Shown here one piece after another: positions 39,517-48,581 of a DNA stretch of 64,000 nt. The notes beneath the pieces are model-generated. The model saw only the letters and a program-made list of their open reading frames with translations. It was not told the origin of the DNA and did no database searches. A program made the position numbers and the translations under genes. How positions within the stretch are numbered: position 1 is the first letter of the stretch; each line of letters starts with the position of its first letter. The DNA is from Pseudomonas uvaldensis (lineage in GTDB: Bacteria; Pseudomonadota; Gammaproteobacteria; Pseudomonadales; Pseudomonadaceae), in NCBI RefSeq assembly GCF_021271205.1, contig NZ_JAIWKS010000006.1:372001-436000 (forward strand), in the 5' to 3' direction.

Positions 39517-39554
39517 GTAAAACGCCAGCCTGAGAGCTGGCGTTTTACTTTCTG
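39517..39554 (+). terminator. Terminator of ygiQ
   Basis: GTAAAACGCCAGC and GCTGGCGTTTTAC form a 13-bp stem with a short loop. Confidence 0.85.
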
Positions 39555-39662
39555 GCGCGGCGCTAAGCCATTGCCCGGTTCCTATGGCAGGAATACGGGC
39601 GTCATGGGTTTTTAGTGCTCTACTGTCCTGTGCAGACGAAAAAAGTGTCCGGCTTGCCCGCA

Positions 39663-39677
39663 TGGCATAAGTCTTGC
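39663..39677 (+). promoter_or_regulatory. Candidate sigma-54 promoter of the amidoligase cluster
   Basis: TGGCATAAGTCTTGC matches the sigma-54 consensus TGGCAC-N5-TTGC at all but one of the fixed positions, with GG and GC exactly ten bases apart. The expected start is near 39688, 30 bases before the first gene, whose AGGAGG ribosome binding site it leaves intact. Confidence 0.6.
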
Positions 39678-39717
39678 CCCGCTTTCGATAACGCTCCAGG
39701 CCCGCAGGAGGCACGCC

Positions 39718-42700
39718 GTGTCGATCCATGTCGCTTTGCATCACGTCACGCATTACCGCTACGACCGTGCCGTCGAATTGGGCCCGCAGATCGTTCGCCT
39801 GCGCCCGGCGCCCCATAGTCGTACACGCATTCTGTCTTATGCCTTGAAGGTTTCGCCCGATAAGCACTTCATGAACTGGCAACAGGATCCCCAGGGTAAT
39901 TACCTGGCGCGACTGGTGTTTCCCGAGAAAACCCGGGAACTGCGGATCGAAGTCGATCTGCTGGCGGAAATGGCGGTGTTCAATCCATTCGATTTCTTTC
40001 TCGAGCCCTACGCCGAGCAGATTCCGTTTACCTATGCGGCTGATGAAAAGCACGAGCTGATGCCTTACCTGGAGAAGCTGCCGCTGACACCTCGTTTCAA
40101 GGCTTATCTGGACAGCATCGAGCGGGCGCCGTTGCCGGCGGTGGATTTCCTGGTGGGGCTCAACCAGCGGCTGAGCAAAGACATCGACTACCTGATTCGC
40201 ATGGAGCCGGGCGTGCAGACGCCGGAGCACACCCTTGAACGAGGGTCTGGCTCCTGTCGCGATTCGGCCTGGCTGTTGGTGCAGCTCCTGCGCCACCTTG
40301 GGCTGGCCGCGCGTTTCGTTTCCGGTTACCTGATCCAGTTGACCGCCGATGTCAAAAGCCTCGATGGCCCTTCCGGCACGGAAGTGGATTTCACGGATCT
40401 GCATGCCTGGTGCGAGGTCTACCTGCCGGGCGCTGGCTGGATTGGCCTGGATGCGACGTCCGGGCTGTTTGCCGGCGAAGGACATATCCCATTGGCCTGT
40501 AGTCCTGATCCGTCCTCGGCGGCCCCCATCACGGGCCTGGTAGAACCTTGCGAGTGCGAATTCAGCCACGAAATGGCTGTGGAACGGATCTGGGAAGCAC
40601 CCCGGGTGACCAAGCCTTATACCGACGAGCAGTGGCTGGCGATCCAGGCGTTGGGCCAGCAGATCGATGCCGATCTGCTGGAAGGCGATGTGCGGTTGAC
40701 CATGGGCGGCGAGCCAACATTTGTTTCCATCGATGACCCGGACGGTGCCGAGTGGAACACCGCCGCGCTCGGACCCGACAAGCGCAGGCTCTCCGCCGAG
40801 TTGTTTCAGCGGCTGCGCAAGCACTACGCACCCCGGGGGCTGGTGCATTTTGGTCAAGGCAAATGGTACCCCGGCGAGCCGCTGCCACGCTGGTCGCTTA
40901 ATTGTTATTGGCGGGGTGACGGGGTGCCGATCTGGCACAACGACGCCTTGATTGCGGATGAGCAGCAGGATTACGGTGCCGATGGTGGGATGGCCGGGCG
41001 ATTTCTGACGAGCGTCGCTGAGCGTTTGAAAATCCCTACGCGCTTCGTATTCCCTGCCTACGAAGACAACTTCTATTACCTCTGGCGTGAAGGCACCTTG
41101 CCCTTGAACGTCACCGCGCAAGACCCGCGCCTGGAAGATGCCCTGGAGCGGGCACGGCTGCGCAAGGTATTCAGCCAAGGCCTGGATAAGATCATCGGCC
41201 AGGTCCTGCCGCTGGCGCGCACCGCCAAGGGTGATCAATGGCAAAGCGGCCGCTGGTATCTGCGGGACGAACATTGCCGGCTGGTGCCGGGAGATTCGCC
41301 CCTGGGCTATCGCCTGCCCCTGTCGTCCCAGCCTTGGGTGAAGGCGGCGGAGTATCCCTTTATCCATCCCACCGACCCGAACCAGGATCTGCCCGGGCTG
41401 CCGGACGCCGCGCAGTTGGCCGACCATGGCGAGGCGGTTGTCCACCAGGACCGGGCGCCCGCCATCGACGAGTCGGCCGACTGGCTGACCCGCACGGCAT
41501 TGTGTGCCGAAGCGCGGCAAGGGCGGTTGTATCTGTTTATGCCGCCGCTGGAGCGGGTCGAGGATTATCTGGAACTGGTCGCCGCCATCGAGGCGACGGC
41601 CGAGGAACTGCAATGCCCGGTGCTGCTGGAAGGCTACGAGCCGCCGAGCGATCCGCGCCTCGGTAATTTCCGCATCACGCCCGATCCGGGTGTGATCGAG
41701 GTGAATGTGCAGCCATCAGCGACCTGGGATGAACTGGTGGAGCGCACCGAGTTCCTCTACGAGCAGGCGCGACTCACCCGGTTGACCACCGAAAAATTCA
41801 TGATCGATGGCCGGCACACCGGTACCGGTGGCGGTAACCATTTCGTACTGGGCGGTGCGACGCCCGGTGATTCTCCCTTTCTGCGGCGCCCCGACCTGCT
41901 GCGCAGCCTGATCAGTTACTGGCATAACCACCCTTCATTGTCGTATCTGTTTTCTGGATTGTTCATCGGCCCGACGTCCCAGGCACCACGGGTGGACGAA
42001 GCGCGCAACGACGCGTTGTATGAGCTGGAAATCGCCTTCGCACAAATGCCGCAGCCCGGCGAAGAATGCCCACCCTGGTTGGTGGACCGGTTGTTGCGCA
42101 ATCTGCTGATCGACGTGACCGGCAACACCCACCGCGCTGAATTCTGTATCGACAAGCTTTACTCACCGGACGGTGCTACCGGGCGCCTCGGCCTGTTGGA
42201 GTTGCGTGCATTTGAAATGCCGCCTCATGCGCGCATGAGCCTGGCCCAGCAACTGCTGTTGCGCGCGCTGGTGGCACGGTTCTGGCGCGAGCCTTACGCA
42301 CCGGCAAAGCTGGCGCGCTGGGGCACGGAACTGCACGACCGGTTCCTGTTGCCGCATTTCATCGAGCAGGATTTTGCCGACGTCATTGCTGAGCTGAATG
42401 TCGCCGGTTACCCGTTGCGGGCCGAATGGTTCGCTGCGCATCTGGAGTTCCGTTTCCCCAAGGTGGGCGATTACGCGGTGGGCGGTGTCGAGCTGCAACT
42501 GCGCCAGGCCCTGGAGCCCTGGCATGTGCTGGGGGAAGAGGGGGGCGGAGGCGGAACCGTACGCTATGTGGATTCATCCCTGGAGCGCTTGCAAGTCAAG
42601 CTCAGCGGCATGGCGCCGCAACGCTATCTGTTGACCTGCAATGGCGTGCCGGTGCCGCTGCAACCCACGGGCCGGGTCGGCGAGTTCGTGGCCGGGGTGC

Positions 42701-43011
42701 GTTTTCGCGCCTGGCAGCCGGCCAGTTGCCTGCAACCGACCATCCCGGTCCATGCGCCGCTGGTCTTCGACTTGCTCGACACCTGGGGGCAACGCTCCAT
42801 GGGCGGTTGCCAGTACCACGTGGCCCATCCGGGCGGGCGCAATTACGACAGCCTGCCGGTGAATGCCAACGAAGCGGAAAGCCGGCGGATGGCGCGTTTC
42901 TTCCGTGTCGGACATACGCCGGGGAAACTGTCGATACCCAGCGTGGTGGTGGATGACGAGTTTCCGCTGACGCTCGATCTGCGGCGTTTTCATGGGGCCA
43001 CAAAAAGCTAA
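39718..43011 (+). CDS. Transglutaminase-like / DUF2126 amidoligase fusion
   Basis: A 1097-residue cytosolic fusion. Residues about 1-300 form a transglutaminase-like domain with an N-terminal beta extension and triad Cys180 (GSGSCRDSAW), His229 (DLHAWCEV) and Asp245 (GLDATSG). From about residue 320, MGGEPTFVS opens a DUF2126 region, which published comparative work assigns to the carboxylate-amine (glutamine-synthetase-like/GCS-like) ligase superfamily. The GTG start has a GCAGGAGG site six bases upstream. It is followed by an ATP-grasp/alpha-E gene and a second transglutaminase. The likely role is forming and cutting amide bonds on an unknown peptide. Confidence 0.85.
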   Translation: MSIHVALHHVTHYRYDRAVELGPQIVRLRPAPHSRTRILSYALKVSPDKHFMNWQQDPQGNYLARLVFPEKTRELRIEVDLLAEMAVFNPFDFFLEPYAEQIPFTYAADEKHELMPYLEKLPLTPRFKAYLDSIERAPLPAVDFLVGLNQRLSKDIDYLIRMEPGVQTPEHTLERGSGSCRDSAWLLVQLLRHLGLAARFVSGYLIQLTADVKSLDGPSGTEVDFTDLHAWCEVYLPGAGWIGLDATSGLFAGEGHIPLACSPDPSSAAPITGLVEPCECEFSHEMAVERIWEAPRVTKPYTDEQWLAIQALGQQIDADLLEGDVRLTMGGEPTFVSIDDPDGAEWNTAALGPDKRRLSAELFQRLRKHYAPRGLVHFGQGKWYPGEPLPRWSLNCYWRGDGVPIWHNDALIADEQQDYGADGGMAGRFLTSVAERLKIPTRFVFPAYEDNFYYLWREGTLPLNVTAQDPRLEDALERARLRKVFSQGLDKIIGQVLPLARTAKGDQWQSGRWYLRDEHCRLVPGDSPLGYRLPLSSQPWVKAAEYPFIHPTDPNQDLPGLPDAAQLADHGEAVVHQDRAPAIDESADWLTRTALCAEARQGRLYLFMPPLERVEDYLELVAAIEATAEELQCPVLLEGYEPPSDPRLGNFRITPDPGVIEVNVQPSATWDELVERTEFLYEQARLTRLTTEKFMIDGRHTGTGGGNHFVLGGATPGDSPFLRRPDLLRSLISYWHNHPSLSYLFSGLFIGPTSQAPRVDEARNDALYELEIAFAQMPQPGEECPPWLVDRLLRNLLIDVTGNTHRAEFCIDKLYSPDGATGRLGLLELRAFEMPPHARMSLAQQLLLRALVARFWREPYAPAKLARWGTELHDRFLLPHFIEQDFADVIAELNVAGYPLRAEWFAAHLEFRFPKVGDYAVGGVELQLRQALEPWHVLGEEGGGGGTVRYVDSSLERLQVKLSGMAPQRYLLTCNGVPVPLQPTGRVGEFVAGVRFRAWQPASCLQPTIPVHAPLVFDLLDTWGQRSMGGCQYHVAHPGGRNYDSLPVNANEAESRRMARFFRVGHTPGKLSIPSVVVDDEFPLTLDLRRFHGATKS

Positions 43012-43022
43012 GCGTACATCCA

Positions 43023-43111
43023 GTGGCGAGGGAGCTTGCTCCCGCTGAGTGCCTAGCGCTCACAACAAAAGGGCCGCTTCGCAGCCCAGCGGGAGCAAGC
43101 TCCCTCGCCAC
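43023..43111. repeat. Inverted REP pair (GGCGAGGGAGC class)
   Basis: GTGGCGAGGGAGCTTGCTCC near 43023 is mirrored by GGAGCAAGCTCCCTCGCCAC near 43092, with about 50 bases between. It interrupts the amidoligase cluster between its first and second genes. Confidence 0.85.
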
Positions 43112-43219
43112 GATAGTTCCTGACAGAAAATGGCTGCCAGACCCGACACAAAACACATCTATCCGGCCGTCATCTGCTTGCGCTAGTCTGATCTTTCATT
43201 GCCGTCTGCCGAGCTTTCC

Positions 43220-45706
43220 ATGCCTGACCTGCTTGACCGTTACCCGCTGACCACGGGCACCTACCACGAACTGTTGGACGACAGCGGTGCGGTCCGTCCC
43301 CACTGGCGGCGACTGTTGGATCAGTTGCAGCGCAGTACCCCGACCCAATTGGCCCAGCGCCAGGCATTACTGGCGCGGCAAATCCAGGAAAACGGCGTCA
43401 CCTATAACGTCTATGCGGACCCGAAGGGGGCCGATCGGCCATGGGAGCTGGACCTGCTGCCCCATGTGATCGACGCGCAAGAATGGAAGCATCTGTCGGC
43501 GGGCATCGCCCAGCGTGCGCGCTTGCTCAACGCGGTGTTGGCCGACCTGTATGGGCCACAGCGGCTGATCAGTGAAGGGCTGTTGCCGGCGGAACTGGTA
43601 TTCGGGCACAACAATTTTCTCTGGCCCTGCGAGGGCATCACACCGCCGGACGGGACCTTCCTGCATCTGTACGCGGTGGACCTGGCGCGCACGCCCGACG
43701 GTCGCTGGTGGGTAACGGCGGACCGCACCCAGGCACCTTCCGGAGCCGGTTATGCATTGGAAAACCGCATGATCGTCTCCCGGGCCTTCCCCGACCTGTA
43801 TCGCGACCTGAACGTGCGGCACCTGTCCGGTTTCTTCCGTACATTGCAGGAAACCCTGGCGCGCCAGGCGCCCAGCGATGGCGAGCCGCCGCTGGTGGTG
43901 CTGCTGACGCCGGGGCGGTTCAACGAAAGTTATTTCGAGCATCTGTACCTGGCGCGCCAGCTCGGTTACCCGCTGGTGGAAGGCGGTGACCTGACGGTTC
44001 GGGACGCCACGGTGTACCTCAAGACCCTCAGCGGGCTGCGTCGGGTCCATGCCATCATGCGTCGGCTCGACGATGATTTTTGCGATCCCCTGGAGTTGCG
44101 CACCGACTCGGCCCTTGGGGTGCCGGGATTGCTGGAGGCGGTGCGCCAGGGCCGGGTGCTGGTGGCCAATGCCTTGGGCAGCGGCGTGCTGGAGTCGCCG
44201 GGCCTGTTGGGGTTCCTGCCGAAGATCAACCAGTTCCTGTTTGGCGAGCAATTGCTGCTGCCGTCCATTGCCACCTGGTGGTGCGGTGAACCACCGGTCC
44301 TGGCCCAGGCCTTGGAAAAACTGCCTCAATTGTTGGTCAAGCCGGCGTTTCCTTCCCAGAGTTTCAAGCCGGTACTGGGGCGTGACCTGACCGAGGCGCA
44401 GCGCGCGCAATTGGCCGCACGCATGCAGGCACGGCCCTACGCCTATGTCGCCCAGGAACTGGCGCAGTTGTCCCAGGCACCGGTGTGGCAGGCTGAGGAG
44501 GGCCAGATCCAGCCACGGGCCATTGGCATGCGGGTGTATGCGGTGTCCGCAAAGGATGAGTATCGGGTGTTGTCGGGTGGCCTGACCCGCGTGGCCGCCA
44601 AGGCCGACGCCGAAGTGGTATCGATGCAACGCGGCGGCGCCAGCAAGGACACCTGGGTACTGGGGGAGCAGGCGCCCGGTGGCGAGCAATGGAAAGCCCA
44701 GCGAACCGTGGGCGTACACGATCTGGTCCGGCGCGATCCCTACCTGCCGTCCCGGGTGGTGGAAAACCTGTTCTGGTTCGGTCGTTATTGCGAACGCTGC
44801 GATGGCAGTGCGCGGCTGTTGCGGATCATGCTGGCGCGTTATGTCGATGGCGATGATCCGCAAGCCCTGCAGTCGGCGGTATCCTTGGGGGAAAGCCTGA
44901 TGCTGCTGCCCGAAGAAGGCGAATTGCCTGAGCGGTTGCTGGCGGCGTTGCTGGGGGAGGATTGGTCGTTCAGCCTGCGTTCCAACCTTCAACGCTTGCA
45001 ATGGGCGGCGTCGCAGGTACGCGGCAAGCTGTCCCGGGAGAACTGGCAGGCGCTGGTGGAATTGCAGCGCGAAGCCTTGGAGCTGGAAACCGGAGAGCCG
45101 GACTTCGGCGAGCTGATGGATTTTCTCAACCGCTTGGTGATGTCCTTGGCGGCGTTGTCCGGCTTCGCCCTCGACGACATGACCCGCGATGAGGGCTGGC
45201 GCTTCCTGATGATCGGGCGGCGCCTGGAGCGTCTGCAGTTTCTCAGCAGCAGCCTGTCGGCGTTCCTGCGGGGCGAGGCCGTGTTCGATCAGGCGGGGCT
45301 GGAATGGTTGCTGGAATTGGGCAACAGCAGCATCACGTATCGCTCCCGTTATCTGGCGGTGGCCCAGTTGATCCCGGTGCTCGACCTCTTGCTGCTGGAT
45401 GAGCAGAACCCCCACGCGGTGCTCTTCCAGTTAAAACTGGTGGCCCGAACACTCAAGCGTCTGAACGATGACTTCGGCGCCCCCCGGGACACCGCGTTGC
45501 CGGAGCTGGTGATGCGCCTGTCGCGCTTCGACCTGCGCTGCCTCGAAGATCCGCTGTTCGGCGAAGCCAGCCTGCGCGCTGCGCTCGATGGTTTGGCCGA
45601 CCTGTTGCAGGAGATCGCCGATGTCAGCGGCCAGGTGTCGGATCGCCTGGCCTTGCGCCATTTTGCCCATGTCGACGATGTCAGCCAGCGCACGGTGTCC
45701 GTCTGA
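43220..45706 (+). CDS. Circularly permuted ATP-grasp / alpha-E protein
   Basis: An 828-residue protein with two parts. Residues about 1-490 are the circularly permuted ATP-grasp domain (DUF404/DUF407: QENGVTYNVYADPKG, PRPWELD-like, ELVFGHNNFLWPCEG, LVEGGDLTVRD). From about residue 500 the all-helical alpha-E domain (DUF403) begins with LPSRVVENLFWFGRYCERC. Such ATP-grasp proteins are predicted amide ligases. ATG at 43220 gives the family start; a TTG seven codons upstream has no site. The stop overlaps the start of the next transglutaminase gene. Confidence 0.88.
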   Translation: MPDLLDRYPLTTGTYHELLDDSGAVRPHWRRLLDQLQRSTPTQLAQRQALLARQIQENGVTYNVYADPKGADRPWELDLLPHVIDAQEWKHLSAGIAQRARLLNAVLADLYGPQRLISEGLLPAELVFGHNNFLWPCEGITPPDGTFLHLYAVDLARTPDGRWWVTADRTQAPSGAGYALENRMIVSRAFPDLYRDLNVRHLSGFFRTLQETLARQAPSDGEPPLVVLLTPGRFNESYFEHLYLARQLGYPLVEGGDLTVRDATVYLKTLSGLRRVHAIMRRLDDDFCDPLELRTDSALGVPGLLEAVRQGRVLVANALGSGVLESPGLLGFLPKINQFLFGEQLLLPSIATWWCGEPPVLAQALEKLPQLLVKPAFPSQSFKPVLGRDLTEAQRAQLAARMQARPYAYVAQELAQLSQAPVWQAEEGQIQPRAIGMRVYAVSAKDEYRVLSGGLTRVAAKADAEVVSMQRGGASKDTWVLGEQAPGGEQWKAQRTVGVHDLVRRDPYLPSRVVENLFWFGRYCERCDGSARLLRIMLARYVDGDDPQALQSAVSLGESLMLLPEEGELPERLLAALLGEDWSFSLRSNLQRLQWAASQVRGKLSRENWQALVELQREALELETGEPDFGELMDFLNRLVMSLAALSGFALDDMTRDEGWRFLMIGRRLERLQFLSSSLSAFLRGEAVFDQAGLEWLLELGNSSITYRSRYLAVAQLIPVLDLLLLDEQNPHAVLFQLKLVARTLKRLNDDFGAPRDTALPELVMRLSRFDLRCLEDPLFGEASLRAALDGLADLLQEIADVSGQVSDRLALRHFAHVDDVSQRTVSV

Positions 45707-46599
45707 TGAACGCTCGTTACCAGATCTTCCATGACACCCATTACCACTACGACAGCCCGGTGTCCCTGGCCCAGCAACTGGCCCATCTGTGGCCGCGTAC
45801 CTGTGACTGGCAGCGTTGCACCGAGCAGCAGCTGACGATCAGTCCGGAGCCGACGACCCGGCGCGACGAACGGGATGTCTTCGGCAATCCGCTGACTCGC
45901 CTGGCGTTCGAACGGCCCCACGACGAGTTGCTGGTCAACGCACGCTTGAGCGTCGAGGTGCTGGCCCGCCCCGAACCGGATTTCCGCCTGTCGCCGGCCT
46001 GGGAAGCGACCTGTAGCGCGCTGACCTACAGCAGCCGACCGCTGTCAGCCGCAGTGCTGGAGGCCTGTCGCTACCGTTTCGAGTCGCCTTATGTGCATCT
46101 CAAGCGCAGCTTCGTCGATTTCTCCGAAAGCTGCTTCCCGCCGGGACGCCCGCTGATGGCTTGCGTTCGGGCACTGATGGAAAAGATCTTCGACGAGTTC
46201 ACCTTTGATGCCGAAGCGACCCAAGTGGCGACCCCATTGGTGGAGGTGCTGGAGCGGCGGCGAGGCGTTTGCCAGGACTTTGCCCACCTCATGCTGGCGT
46301 GTGTGCGGTCCCGTGGGCTGGCGGCGCGTTACGTCAGCGGCTACCTGCTGACCCAGCCACCTCCCGGCCAGCCACGGCTGATTGGTGCCGATGCGTCCCA
46401 CGCCTGGATCTCGGTGTTTTGCCCGGTATTGGGCTGGGTGGACTTCGACCCGACCAACAACGTGCAGCCGGCTTTGGAGCATATCACCCTGGCCTGGGGC
46501 CGGGATTTTTCCGATGTATCGCCGTTGCGCGGGGTGATTCTGGGGGGCGGTAGCCATGATCCCGAGGTGCGGGTGACGGTGATGCCAGTTGAATCGTAA
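45706..46599 (+). CDS. Transglutaminase-like cysteine protease family protein
   Basis: A 297-residue stand-alone transglutaminase-like protein, with a beta-sandwich N-terminal domain (YQIFHDTHYHYDSPVS) and a papain-like fold with Cys189 (RRGVCQDFAHL), His232 (DASHAWISVF) and Asp248 (VDFDPTNN). No signal peptide. It starts in the stop codon of the ATP-grasp/alpha-E gene, showing translational coupling; members of such clusters are predicted to hydrolyse or transfer amide bonds. Confidence 0.88.
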   Translation: MNARYQIFHDTHYHYDSPVSLAQQLAHLWPRTCDWQRCTEQQLTISPEPTTRRDERDVFGNPLTRLAFERPHDELLVNARLSVEVLARPEPDFRLSPAWEATCSALTYSSRPLSAAVLEACRYRFESPYVHLKRSFVDFSESCFPPGRPLMACVRALMEKIFDEFTFDAEATQVATPLVEVLERRRGVCQDFAHLMLACVRSRGLAARYVSGYLLTQPPPGQPRLIGADASHAWISVFCPVLGWVDFDPTNNVQPALEHITLAWGRDFSDVSPLRGVILGGGSHDPEVRVTVMPVES

Positions 46600-46609
46600 G
46601 AGAAACGCT

Positions 46610-46701
46610 TTGTGGGAGCGGGCTTGCTCGCGAAAGCGCACTGTCAGTCAATGATGATGTAGCTGACTCACCGCCTTCACGAGCAAGCCCGCCCCCACAG
46701 G
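46610..46701. repeat. Inverted REP pair
   Basis: TGTGGGAGCGGGCTTGCTCG at 46611 is mirrored by ACGAGCAAGCCCGCCCCCACAG ending at 46700. Confidence 0.8.
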
Positions 46702-46728
46702 TATGTATTGAATAGGGAGGAAAGCCCC

Positions 46729-47106
46729 ATGTTTCCGGTCTCCATCAAAGGCGTGCTGCAATCTCCCGAAGGGTTGATCGTGCTTATGCTCAATGAGCGG
46801 GATGAGTGGGAGCTGCCCGGCGGGCGAATCGAAGTGGGCGAGACGGCGCCGCAATGCCTGGCGCGGGAAATCGTCGAGGAGTTGGCGGTCGAGGTCAGCG
46901 TGGGGGAGCCGCTGGACTCCTATCTGTTCGAAGTCATTCCCGGCAAGCACGTCTTCATTTCCACTTACCGCTGCCAGTTGCTGGGCGGTTTCGTGCCGAC
47001 GATCAGCCATGAGCACAAAGAGATCGGACTCTTCGAGCCGGGCCGGTTACCGGCCAATCTGCCGGAAGGCTATCGCCAGTCGGTTGCCAAAGCGTTGGGG
47101 GGGTGA
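46729..47106 (+). CDS. Nudix hydrolase with variant Nudix box
   Basis: A 125-residue Nudix protein that probably cleaves a nucleoside-diphosphate derivative. The box reads GRIEVGETAPQCLAREIVEELAV, fitting Gx5Ex7REUxEExGU except that the last glycine is alanine; all catalytic glutamates are kept. The ATG has an AGGGAGGAAAG site. Substrate unknown. Confidence 0.85.
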   Translation: MFPVSIKGVLQSPEGLIVLMLNERDEWELPGGRIEVGETAPQCLAREIVEELAVEVSVGEPLDSYLFEVIPGKHVFISTYRCQLLGGFVPTISHEHKEIGLFEPGRLPANLPEGYRQSVAKALGG

Positions 47107-47130
47107 GGGCCGGTGTCGGCCCCCGGCTTT

Positions 47131-47718
47131 TCAGTCGGTTTTTTGTCCGACCCATTTGGGTGGTACCGACGGCTGCCATTCATCCAGCGCGTCGAGCAGG
47201 TCCCGTGGCGATTCGCTGACTTGCAGCATGTCGCGATGAGCTGCGCGGACGAAGCCTTCCTCGACGATGTGATCGAGAAATCCGGTGAGTTTGCTGTAGA
47301 AGCCGTTCACCTCCAGCAACCCCAACGGTTTACCGTGATAGCCGAGCTGGCCCCAGGTCCAGACTTCGAATAATTCTTCCAGTGTGCCGAGGCCGCCGGG
47401 CAGCGCGATGAAGGCGTCGCTGAGTTCAGCCATGCGGGCCTTGCGAGCGTGCATACCATCGACCACTTCCAGGCGTGTCAGGCCACTGTGGCCGATCTCT
47501 TTATCCTTCAGGCTTTGCGGGATGATACCGATGACTTCACCGCCGGCCGCCAGGGCGGCATCGGCGACAATGCCCATCAGGCCCACGGCACCGCCGCCAT
47601 AGACCAGGGTCAGCTTTCGCTCCGCCAAGGCCCGGCCCAGGGCTTGGGCCGCTTCGCGATAAGCCGGGTTGGCGCCGGTGCTGGCGCCGCAAAATACACA
47701 AACAGACGCTAAGGACAT
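47131..47718 (-). CDS. LOG-family (lysine decarboxylase-like) protein
   Basis: A 195-residue protein of the LOG/TIGR00730 family. It has the nucleotide-binding YGGGAVGLMG loop and the signature PGGLGTLEELFEVWTW. Plant and some bacterial members release cytokinin bases from their 5'-monophosphates; older annotations as lysine decarboxylase are wrong. It is convergent with the Nudix gene (24 bases apart). P. aeruginosa has this gene, by memory, beside azurin. Confidence 0.9.
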   Translation of the reverse strand: MSLASVCVFCGASTGANPAYREAAQALGRALAERKLTLVYGGGAVGLMGIVADAALAAGGEVIGIIPQSLKDKEIGHSGLTRLEVVDGMHARKARMAELSDAFIALPGGLGTLEELFEVWTWGQLGYHGKPLGLLEVNGFYSKLTGFLDHIVEEGFVRAAHRDMLQVSESPRDLLDALDEWQPSVPPKWVGQKTD

Positions 47719-47778
47719 GCTTTACTCCAGGATCGATAACCGCTCCAGAGTAAAGTCTGTATAGAAGATTGCGAAGGC

Positions 47779-47868
47779 TTAGATCTCGCGACGGGGTTTT
47801 TCATAGGTGCCACTGGCGCCACAGGCGTACGCGGCGAGCAGGCTGCAAATCAGGCTGTTGAAGTTCAT
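47779..47868 (-). CDS. 29-residue hydrophobic mini-protein
   Basis: A short gene too small for usual gene calling. It encodes MNFNSLICSLLAAYACGASGT followed by a charged tail YEKPRREI, with a strong ribosome binding site AGAGGAG nine bases before the ATG (reading on the minus strand). The first 20 residues are hydrophobic with a small-residue CGASG motif; a single membrane helix or a lipoprotein-like signal (AYAC is not a canonical lipobox) is possible. It lies between the LOG gene and the divergent azurin gene. I do not recognise a family. Confidence 0.6.
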   Translation of the reverse strand: MNFNSLICSLLAAYACGASGTYEKPRREI

Positions 47869-47973
47869 GGTGATCGCTCCTCTAAGGTGATGAGGCCGAT
47901 CATAGAGCGGTGCAGTACGTATGACCGGTTGATTGTATCCATCAGGCTGATAGCCTTAAGTTGTATACAGTTT

Positions 47974-47987
47974 TTGATTCAGGTCAT
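47974..47987 (+). promoter_or_regulatory. ANR/FNR-type box upstream of azurin
   Basis: TTGAT-TCAG-GTCAT matches the ANR consensus TTGAT-N4-ATCAA at 8 of 10 positions. In P. aeruginosa azurin is known to be regulated through an ANR site, which supports this reading. Confidence 0.6.
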
Positions 47988-48059
47988 AGGAACTTGTCTG
48001 AAATTCAGGCAGTCTTCCCCTTTGAAGGAATTTTGTTAACCATGCCTTGGAGATTCATG

Positions 48060-48506
48060 ATGTTCGCCAAACTTGTAGCAGTATCCCTGTTGACACTGGC
48101 CAGCAGCCAACTGATGGCAGCGGAGTGCAAGACCACCATCGACTCGACTGACCAAATGTCCTTCAGCGCCAAGGACATTGTGATCGACAAGAGTTGCAAG
48201 ACGTTCACGGTTGAATTGAAGCACACCGGCAAATTGCCAAAGAACGTCATGGGTCATAACTGGGTGCTGAGCAAAGCGACTGACATGCCGCTGATTGCCT
48301 CCGATGGTATGAGCGCGGGTGTCGATGGAAACTACCTGAAGGCCGATGATGCCCGCGTCATCGCCCACACCAAGCTCATTGGCGGCGGGGAAACGGATTC
48401 CGTAACCTTCGACGTTTCGAAACTCAAGGCAGATGAAACATACGGTTTCTTCTGCTCGTTCCCTGGCCACATCTCCATGATGAAAGGCACCGTTACGCTG
48501 AAGTGA
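48060..48506 (+). CDS. azu: Azurin
   Basis: A periplasmic blue-copper electron carrier. The 148-residue precursor has a 20-residue signal peptide ending LMA-AEC and a 128-residue mature chain, exactly the azurin length. The copper ligands are all present in mature numbering: Gly45, His46 (GHNW), Cys112, His117 and Met121 (FFCSFPGHISMM); Cys3 and Cys26 form the disulfide. ATG at 48060 has GGAG seven bases upstream; an adjacent ATG at 48057 is nearly equivalent. Confidence 0.97.
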   Translation: MFAKLVAVSLLTLASSQLMAAECKTTIDSTDQMSFSAKDIVIDKSCKTFTVELKHTGKLPKNVMGHNWVLSKATDMPLIASDGMSAGVDGNYLKADDARVIAHTKLIGGGETDSVTFDVSKLKADETYGFFCSFPGHISMMKGTVTLK

Positions 48507-48522
48507 GTGCTCCAGATACAAG

Positions 48523-48551
48523 AAAGCGCCCGAGCAGGGCGCTTTTTTTTT
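48523..48551 (+). terminator. Terminator of azurin
   Basis: AAGCGCCC and GGGCGCTT form an eight-base stem around a five-base loop, followed by nine T. Confidence 0.85.
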
Positions 48552-48581
48552 GCGCAATTTCTGAAGTCGGCACCCATCCAA

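Noticed and set aside
37312..41613. 1433-codon open frame on the minus strand
   Set aside because: It is antisense to ygiQ and the DUF2126 fusion, has no recognisable domain and no ribosome binding site. Long antisense frames are expected from GC-rich codon bias.
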